Assembly (NCBI GenBank): GCA_043764135.1
Contig: JAYUKV010000142.1
Location: 1 to 7,414 of the forward strand
Length of the DNA: 7,414 bases
DNA from: JAYUKV01 sp043764135
Lineage (GTDB): Bacteria > Patescibacteriota > JACMRA01
Direction: 5' to 3'
A model generated the notes under the pieces. The model did no database searches. It was not told the origin of the DNA and saw only the letters and a program-made list of their open reading frames with translations. The position numbers and the translations under genes were made by a program. Within the stretch, counting starts at the first letter, position 1. Every line of letters starts with the position of its first letter. Shown here piece by piece: positions 1 to 6,249 of this stretch.

Positions 1-91
1 TTTAAGAACTCTTAATAGCACAAAAGAAAACATTCAAAAAAACTTAGATCATTGTTTGATAAATATGTACAGTTGAGCTATGAGTTAGCTA

Positions 92-129
92 TAAATAAAA
101 ATAAATCCACCCTCATCGAATGAGGGTGG
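92..129 (-). terminator. Rho-independent terminator of the small membrane protein gene
   Basis: The arms CCACCCTCA (107-115) and TGAGGGTGG (121-129) form a perfect 9-bp GC-rich stem, extendable by a T-A pair to 10 bp with a 3-base loop. Read on the minus strand, the stem is followed by a T-rich run (about 92-106, ATTTATTTTTATTTA). It lies 13 bases beyond the stop of the 143-430 gene, which is the expected place. The plus-strand side after the stem is not T-rich, so it should work mainly on the minus strand. Confidence 0.85.
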
Positions 130-142
130 CTTCGTTAAACTG

Positions 143-430
143 TTAATGAGAAGTTCGTTGGGTCAACCCTTGGAACAAGAGATATACTCCAAAGAACACT
201 CCCACAGCTAGAAAACCAACTAATGCACCTGGTGCAGTTAACACCATAGTAGGAATCTTCACAAAATTGTTTGGATACTTGAACCGTGTTTCGAACTGCC
301 CGAACAACCCAGAACCGCTGGGAAAAAGTGCGACAATCCATGCTAATGTTGCCATATAGACATACAAGCCGACCCCACCTACCACCAAAAGGTTAAATAC
401 GATTGGAGGGATTGTAAATGAAACTGCCAT
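143..430 (-). CDS. Small two-helix membrane protein of unknown function (95 aa)
   Basis: I do not recognise this protein. The open frame extends upstream to an ATG at 490, but the start at 430 (MAVSFTIPP) is preferred. An AGGA Shine-Dalgarno core lies 8 bases upstream (439-442), and a near-consensus promoter (467-495) lies inside the longer frame, so its transcript could not include the 490 start. The 95-residue product has two hydrophobic stretches, about residues 10-36 (IVFNLLVVGGVGLYVYMATL onward) and 61-87 (MVLTAPGALVGFLAVGVFFG onward). A short polar linker containing FETRFKYPNN separates them, and the tail QGLTQRTSH is short and polar. No cysteines or catalytic motifs are visible. G+C is about 43% by hand count, against about 35% in sampled stretches of neighbouring genes. 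Strong promoter, ribosome site and terminator together suggest high independent expression. A structural or membrane-organising role is possible but unproven. Confidence 0.75.
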   Translation of the reverse strand: MAVSFTIPPIVFNLLVVGGVGLYVYMATLAWIVALFPSGSGLFGQFETRFKYPNNFVKIPTMVLTAPGALVGFLAVGVFFGVYLLFQGLTQRTSH

Positions 431-438
431 GATGCATA

Positions 439-442
439 TCCT
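439..442 (-). promoter_or_regulatory. Shine-Dalgarno site deciding the start at 430
   Basis: On the minus strand the sequence reads TTCAGGATATGCATCATG. The AGGA core is 8 bases from the ATG at 428-430. The alternative upstream ATG at 488-490 has only a weak purine stretch (AAAGAA) before it. Confidence 0.7.
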
Positions 443-466
443 GAAATATTGTGAATCGATAAATAA

Positions 467-495
467 AGCATAGCATTCAATTAAATACATGTCAA
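467..495 (-). promoter_or_regulatory. Sigma70-type promoter of the small membrane protein gene
   Basis: A perfect -35 box TTGACA (490-495 on the minus strand) is followed after exactly 17 bases by TATGCT (467-472), which matches TATAAT at four of six positions including the key first two and last bases. The predicted transcription start is near 460, giving a leader of about 30 bases that contains the AGGA site. It lies just downstream of the serS stop, so the small gene need not depend on the serS transcript. Confidence 0.7.
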
Positions 496-519
496 ATTCT
501 TTGCGAACTAAGATTAATA

Positions 520-1779
520 TTATATTAAAATATTCTTCCCCAATCTATTTACTAATACTTCAGGTACAATTACAGAGCCGTCCTCTTGTTGAAATTGTTC
601 TAAAATTGCAAACATTGTTCTATTAGTTACACCTGTACAGTTAAGGGAGTGGGCAAGTTGCTTGTCTCCATTGGAGTCGATAAATGTAATGTTTAGATTG
701 CGTGTTTGATAGTCTGTACAGTTAGATGAAGATGCTAACTCTCTATATTGATCTTGCGCTGGGAACCAAGCTTCGATGTCGATTTGTCTGTTGTTCTTTA
801 TTGATATATCACCAGTGCAGACTTCTAAGTGTTGGAAATGAAGGCCGAGAGATATCATATTGTCAGTAAAAATTTTAGTTATAAGGTCAAATACTGTATT
901 TGAATCTTCAGGTTTACAAATTGCAACAGTCTCTATCTTATCGAATTGATGAACTCTGATACCGCCTTGAGTATCCTTACCATATGATCCAGCTTCTTTT
1001 CTAAAGCAGGGTGTCAATGCTGTTAGTAATTGTGGTTTAGTAAGATCAATTGTTGCGTTGGAATTCATATACATTAATGGGGCTTCTGAAGTTCCAACTA
1101 GATAAAATGCCTTATCTCCTGCATTTACTACATAAGCATCTTCCAATCCATCTGGGAAGAATCCTGTTCCGTACATAGTTTTTTCATTAACCATAATAGG
1201 TGGTATTACATAGTCGAATCCTTGGGCTACAATTTGTTCTAGAATGTAGTCGAATAATGCTTTTTGAAGTAGTGCTAAATCACCTTTTATATAGTACCCT
1301 CTTGTACCAAATGCTTCCACTCCTTTTTCACCTAAATAATTTTTCTTAAATATTGGTAATTCATGGTAATGCTTAGGGGTAAATGTGAAGGTTGATTTAT
1401 CTCCAAAATATTCATTTACCTTGTTATCATCTGAGTCTTTCCCAACTGGGGTATGCTCGGAAGTGAGGTTTGGGATTTTGTATAATAATTCTTCAACTTT
1501 TGTTTTTATCTTGGATGTTGAAAGTTCTAATTCCTTTATAGATTCTGATAACGATTTCATTGATGCGATAGCGTTTGCTTTTTCAACTCCTTCTAATTTT
1601 ATCACTTCATCGTTAAATTGATTTTTTTTATGTCTTAATGAATCTAGACTTTTTTGTTCTTCTAACAGATTTGTATATTCTTTAGCTAGATCTAAAGCCA
1701 GTTGAGGGTCCTTATTTCTTTTAGTAAGCTCTTGGGCGAATAGTTCTGGGTTTTTTGTTAGTTGTTTGATATCTACCAT
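520..1779 (-). CDS. serS: Seryl-tRNA synthetase
   Basis: This cytoplasmic class II aminoacyl-tRNA synthetase joins serine to tRNA-Ser using ATP. Its 419 residues are close to the usual bacterial length of about 420-430. Residues 1-105 form the N-terminal region, including the helical arm (about 30-100, rich in K, E, L and S) that in this family binds the long variable arm of tRNA-Ser. Class II motif 1 is near 186-207 (VIPPIMVNEKTMYGTGFFP). The serine-binding TSE triplet is at 230-232. Motif 2 is at 258-284 (CFRKEAGSYGKDTQGG, then IRVHQFDKIE), with R260 and E262. SSNCTDYQTR is at 351-360, and motif 3 (TGVTNRTMFAILEQFQQEDG, R387) ends in PEVL. The usual LNGSG of motif 3 is LNCTG here. It is the last gene of the probable PBP-phosphoesterase-serS operon, 17 bases after the phosphoesterase stop. 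No Shine-Dalgarno site precedes the ATG, and no clear terminator follows before the next promoter. Confidence 0.97.
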   Translation of the reverse strand: MVDIKQLTKNPELFAQELTKRNKDPQLALDLAKEYTNLLEEQKSLDSLRHKKNQFNDEVIKLEGVEKANAIASMKSLSESIKELELSTSKIKTKVEELLYKIPNLTSEHTPVGKDSDDNKVNEYFGDKSTFTFTPKHYHELPIFKKNYLGEKGVEAFGTRGYYIKGDLALLQKALFDYILEQIVAQGFDYVIPPIMVNEKTMYGTGFFPDGLEDAYVVNAGDKAFYLVGTSEAPLMYMNSNATIDLTKPQLLTALTPCFRKEAGSYGKDTQGGIRVHQFDKIETVAICKPEDSNTVFDLITKIFTDNMISLGLHFQHLEVCTGDISIKNNRQIDIEAWFPAQDQYRELASSSNCTDYQTRNLNITFIDSNGDKQLAHSLNCTGVTNRTMFAILEQFQQEDGSVIVPEVLVNRLGKNILI

Positions 1780-1796
1780 AGTATGTAATATGTGTA

Positions 1797-2711
1797 TTAA
1801 TTAAAATTAATTTTGTAAATAGTTGGGGGGTTTAGTAATCTAAGTGGTAATATTGTTTCCCCTAAACCGCATGATAAAAATAGTTTTCCTTGATCTTTAA
1901 CATCATAGAGTCCCTCAAAATATTTTGACTTGTGATTGCCATAATTATTATATGCGATTTGAGACAAAACTGGTATTTTTATCTGTCCACAATGTGAATG
2001 ACCCGCTAAAGTTATCTGATTGTTGTTTTTTGGTAACTTACCTATTGTGTCTGCTTCGTGTGTTAAATAAACTCTATTCTTATTATCTGTAGATGTGGGA
2101 ATAGTTGAATAGGTGGTTGCTTGGGAAGAAATACCAATAAGTTCTATATCTGGCATGCTAATTGATTCGTTGTCTATTACTTTTATACCATTAGATTCGA
2201 GGGATTTAATTAATTGTAAGCTAAATTCTGTCGGTTCTTGAATTGTTTTTGGTTTGCTACTCTTCTTGTACTGGAAGTCGTGATTACCTAGTACAGTATA
2301 TTGTGGGAATTTAATTGTACCTATCTGACGAATGGGAGATTCTAATTCTTGGTTAGTAAGATTTTCAGCCCAATCACCTCCCCAAAGGACCATATCTACA
2401 TTATCTAGAGTGTTAATTTTGTTGGCAACTTGGGTTGCAAAATTAGTATTTTTAAGTTTTGAGAAGTGTAGGTCAGAAACAAATACTAATTTGGTATTTA
2501 TACCCATTGGTATATTAATCTCTTTAATATTAATAATATTGGGTTCTACAAAAAACATCCAACTAATAGCTATCATAAAAAGACAAATTAGCAATGATAT
2601 AACTCTTAAAATTGCAGAAACTAATTTAAACGCAAGGACCAAAGATAGAATTAATAATGGAATTGATAGAAGATAGCTGTAGCTTGAAAGTAAGATTAAG
2701 AATTGGTCCAT
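1797..2711 (-). CDS. Membrane-anchored metallophosphoesterase, YaeI/YkuE-like
   Basis: This is a calcineurin-like dimetal phosphoesterase tied to the membrane. Residues 11-56 contain two hydrophobic segments, and the catalytic domain follows. The metal-binding motifs appear in order: SDLH (79-82, D80 and H82), GGD (111-113, D113), GNHD (142-145, N143 and H144), the histidine of LTHEAD (H218) and GHSHCGQ (237-243, H238 and H240). The ending SCGLGETILPLRLLNPP resembles the family's C-terminal Gly-rich and Pro-Arg signature. The 304-residue length is normal for two helices plus this domain. All expected metal ligands are present, so activity is likely, but the substrate is not evident. Family members have been linked to phosphodiester or lipid-phosphate substrates. 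The gene starts 23 bases after the PBP stop and ends 17 bases before serS, indicating an operon. It has no clear Shine-Dalgarno site. A surface-polymer or lipid-carrier substrate is inferred only from the PBP neighbour. Confidence 0.9.
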   Translation of the reverse strand: MDQFLILLSSYSYLLSIPLLILSLVLAFKLVSAILRVISLLICLFMIAISWMFFVEPNIINIKEINIPMGINTKLVFVSDLHFSKLKNTNFATQVANKINTLDNVDMVLWGGDWAENLTNQELESPIRQIGTIKFPQYTVLGNHDFQYKKSSKPKTIQEPTEFSLQLIKSLESNGIKVIDNESISMPDIELIGISSQATTYSTIPTSTDNKNRVYLTHEADTIGKLPKNNNQITLAGHSHCGQIKIPVLSQIAYNNYGNHKSKYFEGLYDVKDQGKLFLSCGLGETILPLRLLNPPTIYKINFN

Positions 2712-2734
2712 AGAATTAAGTGTTTTGTGAAAGT

Positions 2735-5700
2735 TTAAAGAAGGTTAGGAATATTTGAGTTATTGTTAGGTTTAACTTTAGGCTCTTTATTTGGGTTATT
2801 ATTCGGTTTTAAATTGGTTGAGGGTGCAGTTGGGTTAACTGTTGGGTCTGTCGGTACTGGAATAGTGTTAGGTGGTGTGGATGTTCCTGTACCTGGATTA
2901 GTATTAGGTCCACCTGGTGTTGGAATTGCTGGATTGGTTGGAGTAACTACTGGTTTTTTAAACTCAATATTTCTTAAGAGTTTTGTAGTTTTAGAACCTA
3001 ACGAGTTATTTACAATGATATATATATTGTATTTACCATCTTCAATCTCAGTTATAGGATAAGAAATTGGCGTATCTCCTTCCTTTGAGGTTGTATATTC
3101 TTTACCACCTAACACACCTTTAATTGTCAGGGTAGTTGAAAGAATCTTGTTAGTTTTGGTAGTGTCCTCAGAAGGTTTAGCTGTTGCTGTAACAGTTATA
3201 GTGTCCTTTGAAAATAATGTGTTTTCGTTAATATTTGTAACTATATTATCTTGACCCAAGTTGTCTGATCTCACCTGACAAGAATTAGAAAGATAACCAT
3301 TTAACGAATTTTTCTGATCATTGAATTCGGCTCTATCCGGGAATAAAGAATGGGTTTTAAGACAAATAACTTCTTCATCAAAATCATTTTTTACATTTGT
3401 AGAAGAGATGACAGTTCTAGTTCTAAATATATTATCCTTGTCAGTATAAGCAACCCCCTTAACACTATTTAATTTTCCAATTTGGGATTGGGTTAAAAGT
3501 TCTTCTTTTACATTTGTTTCTCCATCATTAGGAAGAAGTCCTGTTCTTGCATTTATTTTTGTAGGGATTAAGCCTTCTTTAGAAAATGGTTTAGGAGTCT
3601 TATCGGTATGTAGATTAGACATCATTTTTTGCCATACAGGTACTATTGTTGAACCTGATTCTCCAAGTCCATGCGATGTTGAACCTCCATCTGCATTTAC
3701 CTTCCCTGTCCATGCTAGAACTGTGTAATAGGGGGTTCCTCCAATAGCTGATAAATCACCAACCCTGTTAACTCCTCCAACATCTACTTGTGCAGTTCCT
3801 GACTTAGCAGCAATTGAATTTTCACCTTGCCAATTTGGTAGTTCAAAGAATGGTGCTGAATTTACAATTATTCCATTCCTTCTAGTATTATAGTCAGAAA
3901 TAACATTTGTTACTTGCCTTGCTATGCCAGCGTCTACTTGTTGTATTGAGTTGTACAGCTTATCGATATCTGACTTTGAATAAACAAGTTTTTCATTCTG
4001 TTTGATTTCAAGAATTGGTCTTGCTTCATTATACCTACCATTATTTAATAAAGTAGCCATCGCATTAGCATGTGAAATTGTACTTACATTACATGATCCA
4101 ATAGCAACAAGAGTAGTAGTTAAACATTCTTTTTCATTAGGAGCGTACCTTAATCCTGCTTGCTTAGCATAAGCTACTGCATTTGTTATTCCTTCAGATC
4201 CTGCAAATCCATTTTCACTGTTTTGTGAAAGATACATTGATTCTTCAGCAACAGTATTAAGTGAAGATTGCAAAGCATATCTAATTGATACTGGACCATC
4301 ATTTCTATTTACGATTGCATTTGTTCTAATTTTTTGGATCAAAGGATCTGTGTATTTTACGTCCGGCATTACTGTACCTGGATTAAATCCATTGTTAAAT
4401 GCAGAGGCATAATAATAAGGTTTTGTGGAAGATCCAGGGTGGAAATATCCATATGTTCCTGTTACAGTGTTTACCTTATCAGCATCAAAGTTTCCTATCA
4501 TCGCAATAACTTCCGATGTTGAAGTATCTAATGCAACAGAACCAAACATATTAACACCTCCATTAGTAATTCTGTATTTTGTAGCATCTAATGCATCTTC
4601 CATTGACTTTTGTTTTTTCAGATCAAAAGTAGTTTTAATTGTATAGTTACCATACAAAAGTGCATTTTCAAGTTCAGCTTGTTTAGTTGCAATAGAATTA
4701 AATCTTGAACCCAATTCATCTTTTACATATTCCACAAGATAAGGATACTGTGATTGTGCAGAATAAGCACCTTTATCCAAAAATCCATACTGTTCAAAAG
4801 GCACAGCTTTAGCTTGTTTAGCTTGTTCTGCAGTTAGTAACGGTTTTTTATTCTCTATAACTTCAACTGTAGAAAGTTTATCTAGACAGTCATCTATAAC
4901 TTTTTTTAAGTATCCCCACGTTTTAGTTTCGGTTTGAGAGACTATTTCAGGGTTAGCTAGCTTGTTGTTAATTGCAGTTGAATAATGATCAGGCAGGTTA
5001 GGCATAGAAGCTAAGAAACAAGCTTTATGCGGGCTTATGTTTTTTTCTCCTTGTTCGTTTACTCCATGGCCAAAGAACAATTTAGATCCAGCTTGGACTC
5101 CATTGGAATTACGCCCAAAAGTAATATTATTAAAATATATTTCTAAAATATCTTCTTTTGTTAAATCATCAGAGGATTTGATGGTTTGCAATAACTCATT
5201 GTATTTTCTAGTTATTGTTTGGTCGTCATTTCCAGTTATATTTTTTACAATTTGTTGGAATAATCCAGACCCTCCACGACATGATTCGCCGTTTCTAGTT
5301 ACGATGTTTTTGGCACAGCTATATATTGCGCCTCCTAAGTTATACCAAGGGACGCCGTTTGGATCTTTGTAAAATCTTTCTTGCTCTCTTACTATTAGAG
5401 CATGTTGTAAAAGTTCTGGAACTTGATTGAGAGCAATTTTTTCTTTACGTGCGTCAATTTTGTAATCGTATATAACTTCACCATTTCTATCTAAAATTTT
5501 AGAAGCCCCTCTTTCAAAAGCTTTGTTGATAGTTTCTTTAAGATTAGGAGCTGATCTAAAGTCCGAAAAGACTTTTATAGATATCCCAGCAACTAATAAT
5601 ATCACCAAGATAGATAATATCTTAAGTGCTATTAGGAAAGCAGGGTGTTTAAACCATTTAATCTTCTTTGGGGTAGGTGGAATTTTGGTTTGATTGTGTG

Positions 5701-5761
5701 TTGATTGGTTAGAGTTTTCTTTAGAAATGAATTCTACTTCTAACGGTTTGATATCAGCCAT
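2735..5761 (-). CDS. Class A penicillin-binding protein (glycosyltransferase plus transpeptidase)
   Basis: This bifunctional enzyme polymerises lipid II and cross-links peptidoglycan outside the membrane. Its 1008 residues contain a basic cytoplasmic N-terminus (1-40), one membrane helix (about 41-65), a GT51 domain (about 85-260), a linker (260-380), a transpeptidase (about 400-715), a short beta-rich part (735-830), an Ig-like region (about 841-935) and a Pro/Thr/Asn-rich tail (936-1008). The transpeptidase has all three motifs: SSTK (444-447, nucleophile S444), SLN (500-502) and KSGT (653-656). The GT51 domain keeps both presumed catalytic glutamates, E126 in REQERFY and E189 in RKYNELL. 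However, the usual ED start is EQ, and the usual GGSTITQQ is GGSGLFQQ (163-170). All eight cysteines are extracytoplasmic. The start at 5761 fits the promoter at 5770-5798, which predicts a leaderless message, and no Shine-Dalgarno site is present. It heads the phosphoesterase-serS operon. The family is certain; a narrower assignment such as PBP1A is not. Confidence 0.96.
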   Translation of the reverse strand: MADIKPLEVEFISKENSNQSTHNQTKIPPTPKKIKWFKHPAFLIALKILSILVILLVAGISIKVFSDFRSAPNLKETINKAFERGASKILDRNGEVIYDYKIDARKEKIALNQVPELLQHALIVREQERFYKDPNGVPWYNLGGAIYSCAKNIVTRNGESCRGGSGLFQQIVKNITGNDDQTITRKYNELLQTIKSSDDLTKEDILEIYFNNITFGRNSNGVQAGSKLFFGHGVNEQGEKNISPHKACFLASMPNLPDHYSTAINNKLANPEIVSQTETKTWGYLKKVIDDCLDKLSTVEVIENKKPLLTAEQAKQAKAVPFEQYGFLDKGAYSAQSQYPYLVEYVKDELGSRFNSIATKQAELENALLYGNYTIKTTFDLKKQKSMEDALDATKYRITNGGVNMFGSVALDTSTSEVIAMIGNFDADKVNTVTGTYGYFHPGSSTKPYYYASAFNNGFNPGTVMPDVKYTDPLIQKIRTNAIVNRNDGPVSIRYALQSSLNTVAEESMYLSQNSENGFAGSEGITNAVAYAKQAGLRYAPNEKECLTTTLVAIGSCNVSTISHANAMATLLNNGRYNEARPILEIKQNEKLVYSKSDIDKLYNSIQQVDAGIARQVTNVISDYNTRRNGIIVNSAPFFELPNWQGENSIAAKSGTAQVDVGGVNRVGDLSAIGGTPYYTVLAWTGKVNADGGSTSHGLGESGSTIVPVWQKMMSNLHTDKTPKPFSKEGLIPTKINARTGLLPNDGETNVKEELLTQSQIGKLNSVKGVAYTDKDNIFRTRTVISSTNVKNDFDEEVICLKTHSLFPDRAEFNDQKNSLNGYLSNSCQVRSDNLGQDNIVTNINENTLFSKDTITVTATAKPSEDTTKTNKILSTTLTIKGVLGGKEYTTSKEGDTPISYPITEIEDGKYNIYIIVNNSLGSKTTKLLRNIEFKKPVVTPTNPAIPTPGGPNTNPGTGTSTPPNTIPVPTDPTVNPTAPSTNLKPNNNPNKEPKVKPNNNSNIPNLL

Positions 5762-5769
5762 ATAGATAT

Positions 5770-5798
5770 TTTTTACTCAATAAGTAATTCTATGTCAA
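5770..5798 (-). promoter_or_regulatory. Promoter of the PBP operon, probably leaderless
   Basis: A perfect TTGACA (5793-5798 on the minus strand) is followed after 17 bases by TAAAAA (5770-5775), which matches TATAAT at four of six positions. A start six to eight bases past this box falls at about 5761-5764, on or just before the A of the PBP ATG (5761). The first two bases of the -35 box are the last T residues of the upstream gene's terminator tract. The missing Shine-Dalgarno site agrees with a leaderless message. Confidence 0.6.
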
Positions 5799-5830
5799 AA
5801 AAATAACTTACCTCATCAAAAAAGTAAGTT
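5797..5830 (-). terminator. Rho-independent terminator of the 109-aa gene
   Basis: AACTTAC (5805-5811) and GTAAGTT (5824-5830) form a 7-bp stem with a 12-base loop. On the minus strand the stem is followed by ATTTTTTT (5797-5804). It lies 18 bases past the stop of the 5849-6178 gene and separates that gene from the PBP operon. The stem is short and AT-rich, but the T tract is strong. Confidence 0.7.
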
Positions 5831-5848
5831 TTTGTTTGTAAAAAGAAC

Positions 5849-6178
5849 TTAGTCGTAATTAAGATTTGCTTCATAACGACAAATTTCCTCATTTTCCTTA
5901 ATTCTGTTAAATGTGTCCAATAAGATTTCTACACATTTAGAGTTGTCATAGTTTTGAATCTCTTTGAGAAGCATAGCGTAAGTAAATTGTGCTTCTAAGG
6001 GAAGCACAGCTTTGAATTCACCACTATTAGTTCTTAACAAAGACCAAGTTAACTTACGCATCGAGTAATACCTGTTAAGATCAGGGATTGCTGCTCTTTT
6101 GCTTTCAAGGCTAAGTCCACCAATCAAGTCTTTGAATTCTGATAAAGATAGTTGATGTATTTCTTTGGTATCGCTCAT
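5849..6178 (-). CDS. Hypothetical soluble protein, 109 aa
   Basis: I do not recognise this protein. It has no signal peptide or membrane segment and reads as mostly helical. A Leu/Ser-rich start (about 8-27, LSLSEFKDLIGGLSLESKRA) precedes a basic patch with NRYYSMRKLTW (35-45). A helical C-terminal half follows (about 60-100) and ends in an acidic stretch (IKENEEICRYEANLNYD). The two cysteines, in SKCVE and EICRYE, are not in a metal-binding arrangement. The start is well supported by a full AGGAGG 8 bases upstream, with a plausible promoter at 6196-6224 and a terminator at 5797-5830. The gene is therefore a complete single-gene unit between the RecG-like gene and the PBP operon. Expression from its own signals is likely; function cannot be inferred from context. 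Confidence 0.8.
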   Translation of the reverse strand: MSDTKEIHQLSLSEFKDLIGGLSLESKRAAIPDLNRYYSMRKLTWSLLRTNSGEFKAVLPLEAQFTYAMLLKEIQNYDNSKCVEILLDTFNRIKENEEICRYEANLNYD

Positions 6179-6186
6179 TTGGGATT

Positions 6187-6192
6187 CCTCCT
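6187..6192 (-). promoter_or_regulatory. Strong Shine-Dalgarno site of the 109-aa gene
   Basis: The minus strand reads AGGAGG at 6187-6192, with 8 bases (AATCCCAA) before the ATG at 6176-6178. This is the strongest ribosome-binding site in the window and contrasts with the PBP, phosphoesterase, serS and RecG-like starts, which have none. Confidence 0.8.
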
Positions 6193-6195
6193 ACT

Positions 6196-6224
6196 ATGAT
6201 ATATACAAAGATTATCCAATGCAA
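6196..6224 (-). promoter_or_regulatory. Probable promoter of the 109-aa gene
   Basis: TATCAT (6196-6201 on the minus strand) matches the -10 consensus at five of six positions. TTGCAT (6219-6224) lies 17 bases upstream and matches the -35 box at only its first three bases. The predicted start near 6189 would give a very short leader that may begin within or just before the AGGAGG. A shifted -10 box (TATATC) is an alternative. Confidence 0.4.
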
Positions 6225-6249
6225 AATTAATTTTTTGTTAATTCTGATT

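Noticed and set aside
2..76. Open plus-strand frame from the left edge to a TGA at 74-76 (24 codons), a possible C-terminal end of a gene.
   Set aside because: It is too short to distinguish from chance in AT-rich DNA, has no recognisable motif and no plus-strand terminator of its own.
431..490. Twenty-residue N-terminal extension of the small membrane protein, starting at 490.
   Set aside because: The promoter's -10 box and predicted transcription start lie inside it, and the Shine-Dalgarno site points to the start at 430.
2763..3062. Plus-strand frame opposite the PBP tail with a Gly/Val/Leu-rich product.
   Set aside because: It is a shadow of the Pro/Thr/Asn-rich coding sequence on the minus strand, and its composition is explained by those codons.
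6225..6249. All-AT inverted repeat (AATTAA/TTAATT) with a short T run after the RecG-like stop, as a terminator.
   Set aside because: The stem has no G-C pairs and would be very unstable; such repeats are common in this base composition.
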